DNA of 37,211 nucleotides, taken from Chloroflexota bacterium. GTDB taxonomy: Bacteria; Chloroflexota; Anaerolineae; UBA7937; B3-Chlor. The stretch spans positions 1 to 37,211 of the forward strand of contig JAUWLF010000034.1 in assembly GCA_030613785.1 (NCBI GenBank), read 5' to 3'. A model generated the notes under the pieces. The model was given only the letters and a program-made list of their open reading frames with translations. It was not told the DNA's origin and searched no databases. Position numbers and translations under genes: made by a program. Each line of letters starts with the position of its first letter. Within the stretch, counting starts at the first letter, position 1. Shown here piece after piece: positions 6,040 to 13,492 of this stretch.

Positions 6040-8559
6040 ATGGACGAGATAACGCTTGCCATTAACGACATCAAGGTCACTGTCCCTGAGGACACCACCA
6101 TCCTCGATGCGGCCAGAAGCGTGGACATCTACGTCCCCACTCTCTGCGCGCACCCCAGGCTGGCCGCAGCACGGGGCTTGGCGCCCAACGACTTCGGCTT
6201 TCGAGGAGACGATAAGATCCTCTCAGAAACCAAGGACGAGTACGAAGGATGCCGTCTGTGCATCGTCCAAGTGGAGGGGATGGATGAGTACCAGACCGCG
6301 TGCGACACACTCGTCGAAGCGGGCATGACGGTGTACACCGAGACCCCCGAGATCCAGAAGCAGCGGCGCAAGAACCTCTTTCCCTACCTCCAACACCATC
6401 CGCATGCCTGTCTGACCTGTGCCCAAAAGGAGGGTTGCAGCCGCACACAATGCTCCGCCAACGTCCCAGAAGAGGAGCGATGCTGTCCGCTGCTGGGGAA
6501 TTGCGAACTGGAAAGGATAGTTGACTACGTTGGCCTCCCTGAGGGCCTGCCGAAATACGTCCCCCAAGGCATACCTGTGCTGGATCAGGAGCCCCTGTTC
6601 ACCAGGGACTACAACCTCTGCATCGGCTGTACTCGCTGCATACGAGCCTGCCAGGAATTGCGGGGGGTCGAAGCTATCGGCTTCGTCCATCGAGGCGGCG
6701 AGATCCTGATCGGAACTGCGAATGGACCCACTCTAGCAGAGTCCGCCTGCAAGTTCTGCACTGCCTGTGTGGAAGTCTGTCCCACGGGCGCCCTCACCGA
6801 CAAGGAGGAGATCACAGCCGCCAATAAGGAGGAGGTTCTGGTACCTTGCGTGTCCGCCTGCCCCGCCAACATAGATGTGCCCAGATACATTCGGCTTATC
6901 GCCGACGGCAAGTACGCTGAGGCCGAGGCGGTCATCAGAGAGAAGGTCCCTTTCCCCGCAGTGTTGGGCCGCATCTGCTTCCATCCCTGCGAGGAGGTCT
7001 GTCGCAGGGAAGAGGTGAACGAGGCGATGGCGATATGCGATCTGAAACGGTTCGTCGCCGACCAAGACACGGACCTCTGGAAGCAGAGGGTCAAGATCGC
7101 CCCCGCCACTGGCAAGCGGGTAGCTGTGGTTGGCTCAGGTCCGGCAGGCCTGACCGCCGCTTACTACCTCACTGCGCTGGGCCACTCGGTGACAGTCTTC
7201 GAGGCCGAGTCCAAGCCCGGGGGCATGTTACGCTGGGGTATTCCAGCATACCGTTTGCCTGCTGAGGTGGTGCAGAGGGAAATCGACAGTCTCCTATCTG
7301 TGGGAATCGAGTTGGAAGTCAATGCCACCGTCGGCAAGGCAGTCTCCATGGGAGATCTGCAAGAAGAGTACGACTCCGTGTTCCTGGCCACTGGCGCTCA
7401 GCTTGCCAGGAGAATACCAGTAGATGGCGCAGATCTGGACGGCGTGCTCTGGGGTATGGACCTCCTGAGGAACGTCAGGCGGGGAGAGGATGTGAAGGTC
7501 GAGGACAGGGTGGTGGTCATCGGCGGAGGCGGCGTGGCCATGGACGTGGCCCTCACAGCCCTGCGCCTGGGAGCGAAGGAGGTACAGGTTGCCTCCTTGG
7601 AGTGCCGAGAAGAGATGCCTGCCACCGAGTGGGAGATCGAGGAGGCGGTGAAGGAAGGGGTGATTCTGAACCCCTCATGGGGCCCCGGGAAGATCGTGAG
7701 CGACAACGGCAAGATGAAGGGGATAGACCTGGTGTGCTGCACCTGCGTCTTCGATGAGCAAGGCCGCTTCAGCCCCACTTTCGACGAGTCTGAGACCACC
7801 CACATGGAGACGGACATGGTGATCCTGGCCGTGGGCCAGGCCACGGAGCTTTCCGTGTTGGAGGGTAGTGGCATCAAGGCCGAAAGGGGACTCATCAAGG
7901 CAGACACCGATACACTGGAGACCGGTGTGGAAGGCGTCTTCGCCGGCGGGGAGGTGGTCAGCGGACCATCCTCGGTGATCGAGGTCATCCAGACAGGCAG
8001 GCAAGCAGCTATCTCCATAGACAAGTACCTCGGCGGGTCGGGAGACATCAAACAAGCCCTGATCCCACCAGACGAGTTCGACGCCTTCATGGGACGCGAG
8101 GAAGGCTTTGCCGAGCGCCAACGCGTGTCGATGCCTTCTCTGCCCCTGGGCGAGCGCCACACTGGCTTCGATGAGGTCCACCTGGGTTACGACGAGGAGA
8201 TGGCCCGCCACGAGGCCACTCGCTGCCTGAAGTGTGATTATCGTCTTCACATCCTGGCTCCCGTCGCACCGCCCGAGAAGTGGCTCGAACTCACCAGCGA
8301 CGCCGTCGAAACGGTGCCTGAACTGGCTGGCGTATACCGGCTTCTCGACGCAGAGAAGGGCGTGTTGGCCATCAAGGGGGTCATGAACATGAAACAGGCC
8401 CTGGAAGAGGAGCTTCAGACCAACGAGCGAGCCTGCTTCTTCACCATCGAAGAGGATGAAATGTATACTAAGCGGGAGAGTGAGCTGCTGCAACAGTATC
8501 TCCAGGAGTTTGGAGAGTTGCCGGGCGGCGGCATGGACGAACTGGACGACCTCTTCTAG
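6040..8559 (+). CDS. bzdV: NAD(P)H:ferredoxin oxidoreductase-like iron-sulfur flavoprotein (BzdV-like)
   Basis: This 839-residue multidomain electron carrier would reduce the ferredoxin that feeds the reductase. In order: an N-terminal [2Fe-2S] domain (Cys36, Cys71, Cys74, Cys88, with an unusually long 34-residue first gap); a NuoG-type His/Cys motif (HHPHACLTCAQKEGC); two [4Fe-4S] motifs (CIGCTRCIRAC and CKFCTACVEVCP); a GltD-like cysteine domain (CVSACPANIDVPRYIRLI, then CFHPCEEVCRREEV); an FAD site VAVVGSGPAGLTAAYYL near residue 361; an NAD(P) site VVVIGGGGVAMDVALTAL near residue 490; then about 90 C-terminal residues I cannot place. Azoarcus BzdV has a comparable role proposed for it. ATG 6040 has AGGAGG at 6028-6033. 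The C-terminus is DELDDLF. Whether it bifurcates electrons cannot be seen. Confidence 0.82.
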   Translation: MDEITLAINDIKVTVPEDTTILDAARSVDIYVPTLCAHPRLAAARGLAPNDFGFRGDDKILSETKDEYEGCRLCIVQVEGMDEYQTACDTLVEAGMTVYTETPEIQKQRRKNLFPYLQHHPHACLTCAQKEGCSRTQCSANVPEEERCCPLLGNCELERIVDYVGLPEGLPKYVPQGIPVLDQEPLFTRDYNLCIGCTRCIRACQELRGVEAIGFVHRGGEILIGTANGPTLAESACKFCTACVEVCPTGALTDKEEITAANKEEVLVPCVSACPANIDVPRYIRLIADGKYAEAEAVIREKVPFPAVLGRICFHPCEEVCRREEVNEAMAICDLKRFVADQDTDLWKQRVKIAPATGKRVAVVGSGPAGLTAAYYLTALGHSVTVFEAESKPGGMLRWGIPAYRLPAEVVQREIDSLLSVGIELEVNATVGKAVSMGDLQEEYDSVFLATGAQLARRIPVDGADLDGVLWGMDLLRNVRRGEDVKVEDRVVVIGGGGVAMDVALTALRLGAKEVQVASLECREEMPATEWEIEEAVKEGVILNPSWGPGKIVSDNGKMKGIDLVCCTCVFDEQGRFSPTFDESETTHMETDMVILAVGQATELSVLEGSGIKAERGLIKADTDTLETGVEGVFAGGEVVSGPSSVIEVIQTGRQAAISIDKYLGGSGDIKQALIPPDEFDAFMGREEGFAERQRVSMPSLPLGERHTGFDEVHLGYDEEMARHEATRCLKCDYRLHILAPVAPPEKWLELTSDAVETVPELAGVYRLLDAEKGVLAIKGVMNMKQALEEELQTNERACFFTIEEDEMYTKRESELLQQYLQEFGELPGGGMDELDDLF

Positions 8560-8574
8560 GCCCAAGTCGGCGAG

Positions 8575-8603
8575 TTGTGGCGCCGGCGCATCACGAGTAT
8601 AAT
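8575..8603 (+). promoter_or_regulatory. Sigma70-type promoter for the GNAT / small Cys protein pair
   Basis: TTGTGG (8575-8580), a 17-base spacer and TATAAT (8598-8603). The -10 is consensus and the -35 matches at four of six positions. It lies 16 bases after the flavoprotein stop codon and would give a short leader to the GNAT gene at 8653, so this pair can be transcribed apart from the operon. Confidence 0.65.
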
Positions 8604-8652
8604 CTGATTCCAAGAGGCTCTGTTAACCCAATCATGAGTAGGGAGGAAGAAG

Positions 8653-9117
8653 ATGGCCAAACTGGCACCTGAAGACGTGGAGATCAGGGTCATGAGGAAA
8701 TCTGATGTGGAGCCTGTGGCTGAGATTGACTACAAGGTCTTTGGCAAAAGGCGTCCCGAATACTACGAGCGCAGGGTCGCAGAGTTCCTGGATGAGAACA
8801 GTGGCCGCCTCGTGACGTCCCTCGTGGCGGAAGTAGGGGGCCAGGTGGCGGGCTTCATCATGGGCAACGTCTACCTGGGCGAGTTCGGTATCCCTGAGAC
8901 CATGGCCTCCATCGACACCATCGGCGTGGACCCTGACCATCAGAGACAGGGCATAGCGGGATATCTGCTCGAAGAATTCAAGACCACCGTCAAGAAAGCT
9001 GGGGTCGACAAGGTCCACACGCTGGTCAACTGGGCGGACACCGACCTCCTAGGATTCTTCGCCAACGTGGGGTTTGTCGCCGCAAACACGCTCAACCTCA
9101 AACTGGAACTCGAATAG
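8653..9117 (+). CDS. GNAT-family N-acetyltransferase
   Basis: This 154-residue acetyl-CoA-dependent acetyltransferase has a RimI-like single GNAT domain. The acetyl-CoA-binding motif A is clear: IDTIGVDPDHQRQGIAGYLLEEF, with the Q-x-x-G-x-A pyrophosphate loop, followed by motif B around ADTDLLGFFANVGFVAA. GGGAGG at 8641-8646 supports ATG 8653. It follows the benzoyl-CoA reductase-like genes behind its own promoter and precedes an 85-residue Cys protein. A role in acetylating a pathway enzyme or CoA ligase is conceivable, since acyl-CoA ligases of aromatic catabolism are regulated by acetylation elsewhere, but nothing in the sequence names its substrate. Confidence 0.85.
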   Translation: MAKLAPEDVEIRVMRKSDVEPVAEIDYKVFGKRRPEYYERRVAEFLDENSGRLVTSLVAEVGGQVAGFIMGNVYLGEFGIPETMASIDTIGVDPDHQRQGIAGYLLEEFKTTVKKAGVDKVHTLVNWADTDLLGFFANVGFVAANTLNLKLELE

Positions 9118-9168
9118 GGCGTAGAGGCCCTCTCGCACGGAGGCCGGCTGGCGTTCCGGAGGCGGACG

Positions 9169-9426
9169 ATGGCGGAGACCAAAACCAGGGAAGATCAGGA
9201 GTTGCTGGCCGACGGGTGGACCAGACAGTTCAACACCGACGAGCCCCGCCTGAGCGAGGCGGTGGAGATGTACCAGCAGATGGGGCTGGAGGTGCACCTA
9301 GAGCCGGTGATCGTGGATCCCGACTCGGAGACCTGCCAGATGTGCTTCGAGCAGGATTGTGACCGCTACAAGACGATCTGGACCAGGCCTTCCGGCCAGT
9401 CGAGGCTCGACGACGACCTGTTCTAG
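9169..9426 (+). CDS. Small Cys-containing protein of unknown function with acidic DDLF tail
   Basis: This 85-residue protein matches no family I can name. The central part (SEAVEMYQQMGLEVHLEPVI) looks like a small alpha/beta unit. The C-terminal part has the motif CQMCFEQDCDRYKTIWTR, with three cysteines (CxxCx4C) that could bind a metal or iron-sulfur cluster. The last residues are RLDDDLF, the tail also seen on the BzdN-like and BzdV-like proteins. It starts 51 bases after the GNAT gene and probably shares its transcript; no strong ribosome-binding site is seen before ATG 9169. A terminator hairpin follows. A helper role for the upstream reductase system is inferred only from position and the shared tail. 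Confidence 0.7.
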   Translation: MAETKTREDQELLADGWTRQFNTDEPRLSEAVEMYQQMGLEVHLEPVIVDPDSETCQMCFEQDCDRYKTIWTRPSGQSRLDDDLF

Positions 9427-9505
9427 TTGTCTCCACGGGTTTCCCAGAGACCTGCCAGCGTCAACGGGGAAACTCGATTCTTCCATCACCATCACGTTCT
9501 GAGAG

Positions 9506-9538
9506 CCTCTCGCAGATCCTGAAACCTGCGGGAGGTTT
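9506..9538 (+). terminator. Rho-independent terminator after the small Cys protein gene
   Basis: CCTCTCGCAG (9506-9515) pairs with CTGCGGGAGG (9526-9535) over ten positions with one G-T wobble and a ten-base loop, followed by TTT. The T-run is short, so termination may be partial. It marks the likely end of the aromatic-degradation region. Confidence 0.6.
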
Positions 9539-9551
9539 GCTTCCTGCAATA

Positions 9552-9597
9552 GTACACTGTACGTGCACTTATGACACCTGTGTCAAGCCGATACAAT
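9552..9597 (+). promoter_or_regulatory. Clustered palindromes and a possible promoter before the UPF0182 gene
   Basis: Three adjacent palindromes are seen: GTACACTGTAC (9552-9562), GTGCAC (9563-9568) and GACACCTGTGTC (9573-9584, arms GACAC/GTGTC). A -10-like TACAAT (9592-9597) follows, with only a poor -35 (TTATGA, 9569-9574) 17 bases away. The weak -35 and the palindromes suggest an activator- or repressor-controlled promoter. Confidence 0.4.
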
Positions 9598-9626
9598 CCA
9601 AGACCAACATTCAGGAGGTGCCAACC

Positions 9627-12311
9627 ATGGGCAACGTGAGAAAGGTCCTGTTAGTCCTGCTGGTCGTGCTTTTCATGCTCTTCGTCTTGTTCATGCTCCT
9701 GTCGGGGTTCTACACCGACCTGCTGTGGTTTCAGAGCCTGGGGCTGAGTTCGGTGTTCTGGACAGCGATAGAGGCCAAAGTCGGCGTCTTCCTCGTCTTC
9801 AGTCTGCTGTTCCTGCTCTTCTTCCTCACCAACCTTCTGATCGCCAGGAAGCTCTCCGGCTGGGGAGGCTTCTTTCTTCCCGACCAACGATCCTACATCA
9901 CCTCCGGAATGGTCAACGTCGTTGTGGTTGTCGCGGCGCTAATCTTGAGCCTGATGAACGGCCTGGGAGCCATCGGCCAGTGGGATACCATGCTCCGATA
10001 CCTGAACCAGCGCCCGTTCGGCGTGTTGGACCCCATCTTCTCCCAGGATGTCGCCTTCTACGTCTTCACTCTGCCGGTATATCGCTTCCTTCGTGGCTGG
10101 CTGATGGAAGTCTTTGTGTTTGCACTGCTGGGCAGCGCAGCTCTATACCTTGTGTCACAGTTGGCCTCCTGGAAGCAGTTCAGTCTGTGGCTCACTCGCA
10201 AAGCCAGTTTGCATCTGGCGGTACTGGGAGCGCTTCTCCTCCTCGTTGTGGCCTGGGGCTACAAGCTGAGCGCCTTCGAGCTCCTCTACTCGTCGCAAGG
10301 GGTGGCCTTCGGGGCCAGCTATACCGACGTCCACGCCCGGCTCCTGGCCTACAACCTCTCGTTCTGGGCGGTGATTCTCTGCGTGCTGCTGCTCCTGGGA
10401 GGCGTGGCCGCCAAGAGGCCCTGGATCCTGGCCGTGGGCGGCGGGCTGTGGCTGGTAGTCGCTCTGGGTCTGGGTGGGGTCTATCCCGCTTTCATGCAGC
10501 AGTTCGAGGTTCAACCCAACGAGTTATTCAAGGAACGCCCCTACATCGAGTACAACATCGATCTCACTCGGCGCGCCTACGGGCTTGACCAGATACAAGA
10601 GTTCGACTTCGGGTCCGTCGCAGAGCTCACCGCCGAGGCATTGGCGGAGGCCGAGCCGACGATAAGAAACATCAGGCTCTGGGACTACCGACCCTTGCGC
10701 GACACCTATGCTCAGATCCAGGAGATAAGGCTCTACTACGAGTTCATGGACGTCGACGTCGACCGCTACTATCTCGACGGCACCTACCGCCAGGTGAGCC
10801 TGTCGGCGCGGGAGATGGCCACAGACCAACTGCCGTCCAGAACGTGGGTCAACGAGCGCCTCCAGTTCACACACGGCTACGGCCTGGCGATGAGCCCTGT
10901 CAACGAAGTGACTCCTGAGGGGTTGCCAGAGTTGCTGGTTAGGGATCTCCCTCCCCGCACCCCGCCTGGACTGGAGATCACCCGTCCGGAGCTATACTAC
11001 GGCGAGAAGACCGACAACTACGTCTTCGTCAACAGCACCATCGAGGAGTTCGACTATCCCAGTGGGGATCAGAACATCACCAGCACCTACGAAGGTGAGG
11101 GAGGGGTCGTCCTCGACTCTCCCCTCAAGCGGGCAGCTTTCGCCTACCGCTTCGGGGATGTGGCAATCGTGCTCAGCGAGTATCTCACGCCGGAGAGCCG
11201 CGTGATGATCTATCGCAACATCCACCATCGCGTGCGCCAGGTGGCTCCTTTCTTGCTCTTCGACGCCGATCCCTATCTTGTGATCGTTGATGGGCGGCTC
11301 CTCTGGCTGCAGGACGCCTACACCGTGACTAGCATGTACCCCTATTCACAGCCCTACCATGATCGTTTCAACTACATCCGTAACTCTGTGAAGGTGGCGA
11401 TTGATGCTTACAATGGCGATATGATCTTCTACGTGGTTGATGACCAGGACCCCTTGATCCAGACCTACGCCGCCATCTTTCCCGACCTTTTCTCCCCTCT
11501 AGATGAGATGCCGGATGCGTTGAGAGCCCACGTCCGCTATCCAGAGGGGCTGTTCATCATCCAGGGACAGATGAACAACGCCTACCACATGCTGGATTCC
11601 ACAGTGTTCTATAACCAAGAGGACCTGTGGGCGGTGGCACACGAGATCTACGCCGGCAGCGATCAGCCGATGGAACCATACTACGTCACCATGAAACTGC
11701 CTGGAGAGGAAAAGGAGGAGTTTATACTCATGCAGCCCTTCACCCCGGCCGGAAAACAGAACATGGTGGCGTGGATGGCCGCTCGGTCCGACGGGGAACA
11801 CTATGGCAAGCTGCTGTCGTACAAATTCGCCAAACAGGAACTCATCTATGGCCCCTTGCAGATAGAGGCCCGCATAGATCAAGATCCCGACATCTCCGGT
11901 CGGCTCTCCTTGTGGCGTCAACGGGGGTCCCAGGTCATCCGGGGTAACCTCCTGGTGATCCCTATCGGCAACTCCTTGCTCTACGTGGAGCCTCTTTACC
12001 TTCAGGCAGAGACCGCGCGCATGCCAGAACTGAAGAGGGTCATCGCGGCGTCCGGAGAGCGAGTGGTGATGGCCAATACCCTCCAGGAGGCCCTGGCTAG
12101 CATCGGTGGGGCACCCGTGGTCGTCACCGAGGAAGGGGAGGAAAGCGAGGAAGGAGTGGAAGCCGCAGGGCTCCACGATTTGACGCTCTCCGCCCTGGAA
12201 CACTACGCACGAGCACAGGAGTACCTGCAAGAAGGGGCCTGGGCAGGCTACGGAGCCGAACTGGAGGCGATGCGGCGCGATTTGGAGAGGCTAGAGGAAA
12301 CCACCCGCTAG
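9627..12311 (+). CDS. UPF0182 (COG1615) family integral membrane protein
   Basis: This 894-residue protein belongs to UPF0182, a conserved family of unknown function found mainly in Actinobacteria, Cyanobacteria and Chloroflexota. The N-terminal third has about seven hydrophobic segments, the first being a run of Leu/Val/Phe right after MGNVRKV, then LWFQSLGLSSVFW typical of the family. The large remainder is a soluble, probably extracytoplasmic domain with blocks such as FVQPNEL-like QPNELFKERPYIEYNI, TRRAYGLD, IRLWDYRPL and TWVNERLQFTHGYGLAMSPVNEV. The C-terminal 60 residues are Glu-rich and probably helical. ATG 9627 is preceded by AGGAGG at 9613-9618; an in-frame TTG at 9537 would add an unrelated Cys-rich leader and is rejected. 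Confidence 0.88.
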   Translation: MGNVRKVLLVLLVVLFMLFVLFMLLSGFYTDLLWFQSLGLSSVFWTAIEAKVGVFLVFSLLFLLFFLTNLLIARKLSGWGGFFLPDQRSYITSGMVNVVVVVAALILSLMNGLGAIGQWDTMLRYLNQRPFGVLDPIFSQDVAFYVFTLPVYRFLRGWLMEVFVFALLGSAALYLVSQLASWKQFSLWLTRKASLHLAVLGALLLLVVAWGYKLSAFELLYSSQGVAFGASYTDVHARLLAYNLSFWAVILCVLLLLGGVAAKRPWILAVGGGLWLVVALGLGGVYPAFMQQFEVQPNELFKERPYIEYNIDLTRRAYGLDQIQEFDFGSVAELTAEALAEAEPTIRNIRLWDYRPLRDTYAQIQEIRLYYEFMDVDVDRYYLDGTYRQVSLSAREMATDQLPSRTWVNERLQFTHGYGLAMSPVNEVTPEGLPELLVRDLPPRTPPGLEITRPELYYGEKTDNYVFVNSTIEEFDYPSGDQNITSTYEGEGGVVLDSPLKRAAFAYRFGDVAIVLSEYLTPESRVMIYRNIHHRVRQVAPFLLFDADPYLVIVDGRLLWLQDAYTVTSMYPYSQPYHDRFNYIRNSVKVAIDAYNGDMIFYVVDDQDPLIQTYAAIFPDLFSPLDEMPDALRAHVRYPEGLFIIQGQMNNAYHMLDSTVFYNQEDLWAVAHEIYAGSDQPMEPYYVTMKLPGEEKEEFILMQPFTPAGKQNMVAWMAARSDGEHYGKLLSYKFAKQELIYGPLQIEARIDQDPDISGRLSLWRQRGSQVIRGNLLVIPIGNSLLYVEPLYLQAETARMPELKRVIAASGERVVMANTLQEALASIGGAPVVVTEEGEESEEGVEAAGLHDLTLSALEHYARAQEYLQEGAWAGYGAELEAMRRDLERLEETTR

Positions 12312-12345
12312 AGGACGGCTTCGCCTCCTCCCAAGGAAGAAAGCG

Positions 12346-12813
12346 TCAGCCGATGCTGCGCCGGCGAAACCTGTGTATGGTGGCCGGAGAAGGCTTCTGA
12401 GTAAGAGAGGATGGATAGGCCTGCAGAGCTTCCTCGATGATCTTGGCTACGGCTAGCGAGGTCCTCAGCATGTTCATCAGGACCAGACCCAGCTTGGCCT
12501 GCACGCTAGCCAGTATGACGATGGCCACCTGCGAATTCACCTTCTCCACCAGTGTGAAGGTTCCCTTCTCCCCCTTGATCATCACCTGATCCGACTTGCC
12601 CTGCCACAGTTCCTGCGCCGTTCGATCACCAAGAGCCAAGAGGGAAGCGGTCATGGCGGCCACCACGTCCGCCTCAATGGTATTGGGCAAAGTGGACACG
12701 ATGGTCAATCCTGAGGAGCTGACCAATACCGCTCCCATCAAGCCCGGCGTCTCCGCTTGCATGAACAGCAAGGCATCGCGCAATTTGTCGTTCAGATTCC
12801 TGCCGATAGCCAT
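12346..12813 (-). CDS. Roadblock/LC7 domain protein
   Basis: This is a small protein (155 residues) of the Roadblock/LC7 (MglB-like) family, whose members dimerise and regulate small Ras-like GTPases of the MglA type. The domain spans most of the protein: a first helix (LRDALLFMQAETPGLMGAVLV), then the strand-turn SSSGLTIVSTLP, IEADVVAAMTASLLALGDRTAQEL, a sheet with GTFTLVEKVNSQVAIVIL, and the last helix. The C-terminus is basic (HRFRRRS). A longer reading from 12870 is possible, but a promoter (12852-12880) lies inside those first codons, so ATG 12813 is preferred. No GTPase partner gene is in the window. It is divergent from the DUF6391 gene. Confidence 0.82.
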   Translation of the reverse strand: MAIGRNLNDKLRDALLFMQAETPGLMGAVLVSSSGLTIVSTLPNTIEADVVAAMTASLLALGDRTAQELWQGKSDQVMIKGEKGTFTLVEKVNSQVAIVILASVQAKLGLVLMNMLRTSLAVAKIIEEALQAYPSSLTQKPSPATIHRFRRRSIG

Positions 12814-12851
12814 CTCACTTGGTTCCCAGATGATTCGCTCCAGGTATCCAT

Positions 12852-12880
12852 AGTTTAGGACAGGCACCATACCACGTCAA
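12852..12880 (-). promoter_or_regulatory. Promoter of the Roadblock gene
   Basis: On the minus strand TTGACG (12880-12875), a 17-base spacer and TAAACT (12857-12852). The start site would lie near 12846, downstream of the in-frame ATG at 12870 and about 30 bases before ATG 12813, which decides the start. Confidence 0.6.
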
Positions 12881-12921
12881 TAGGAAAATGGTACTAGCAG
12901 CTTCCATCAGACAGCGATATG

Positions 12922-12930
12922 TGATAGAAT
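12922..12930 (+). promoter_or_regulatory. Extended -10 promoter of the DUF6391 gene
   Basis: TGATAGAAT (12922-12930) fits the extended -10 form TG-n-TATAAT with one mismatch. The -35 region (TTCCAT, 12902-12907) is poor, as is usual for extended -10 promoters. It faces away from the Roadblock promoter, so the two genes form a divergent pair. Confidence 0.5.
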
Positions 12931-12970
12931 CAGCACACCTGGAAAGCATACTTTGCCAGAAGGAGTACCT

Positions 12971-13471
12971 ATGAGTTGGCTAGATCTGTCTCCTGTACAT
13001 GCTCTGAGGCGAAACCATGCCGTGGAGCACGCCACGATGCACATACTGGTCCGGCGGCATCCCTACCTCAACGCCGTGGCCCGGACAGACCTCGATGGCT
13101 TCAACGTCTACGGACAGGTGGACACCAAGACCTTGGCGGACACCGCAGCTGAGGCCTTGGGCCGGCTTCAGAACGGGGAGAGCGACCTGGCGGTCCATCC
13201 CCGCTGTGGCACCAACTTGGCCGTGTCGGGTCTATTGGCTGGCGTTGGGACATTCGTTGCCATGGGAAGGTCCAAGCCCCGCCTAAGCAAGTTGCCCAGT
13301 TTCATTCTCGCCGCCACCATTGCGGTGCTGGTAGCCCAACCGCTGGGCCTGATCGTCCAGAAGCACATCACCACCTCTCCTGATGTGGAGGGCCTGACCA
13401 TCAAACAAGTCACCCGGCGCGAGATTGCAGGCCTCATCGTCCATAAGGTTGAACTGGAGCAGGCTTGCTAG
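12971..13471 (+). CDS. DUF6391-like membrane protein
   Basis: This 166-residue protein resembles the DUF6391 family, whose function is not known to me. The N-terminal half carries the family pattern ALRRNHAVEHATMHIL, with conserved histidines in the H-A-x-E-H-A motif (a possible metal site). It continues with GFNVYGQVDTKTLADTAAEALGRLQNGESDLAVHPRCGTNLA. Two hydrophobic segments follow (VSGLLAGVGTFVAMG and FILAATIAVLVAQPLGLIV), and a cytoplasmic or exposed tail ends in EQAC. ATG 12971 is preceded by AGGAG at 12961-12965. holA begins 21 bases after its stop codon and may share the transcript. Confidence 0.72.
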   Translation: MSWLDLSPVHALRRNHAVEHATMHILVRRHPYLNAVARTDLDGFNVYGQVDTKTLADTAAEALGRLQNGESDLAVHPRCGTNLAVSGLLAGVGTFVAMGRSKPRLSKLPSFILAATIAVLVAQPLGLIVQKHITTSPDVEGLTIKQVTRREIAGLIVHKVELEQAC

Positions 13472-13492
13472 GGGTCTGAGGGGAGGAACCTC

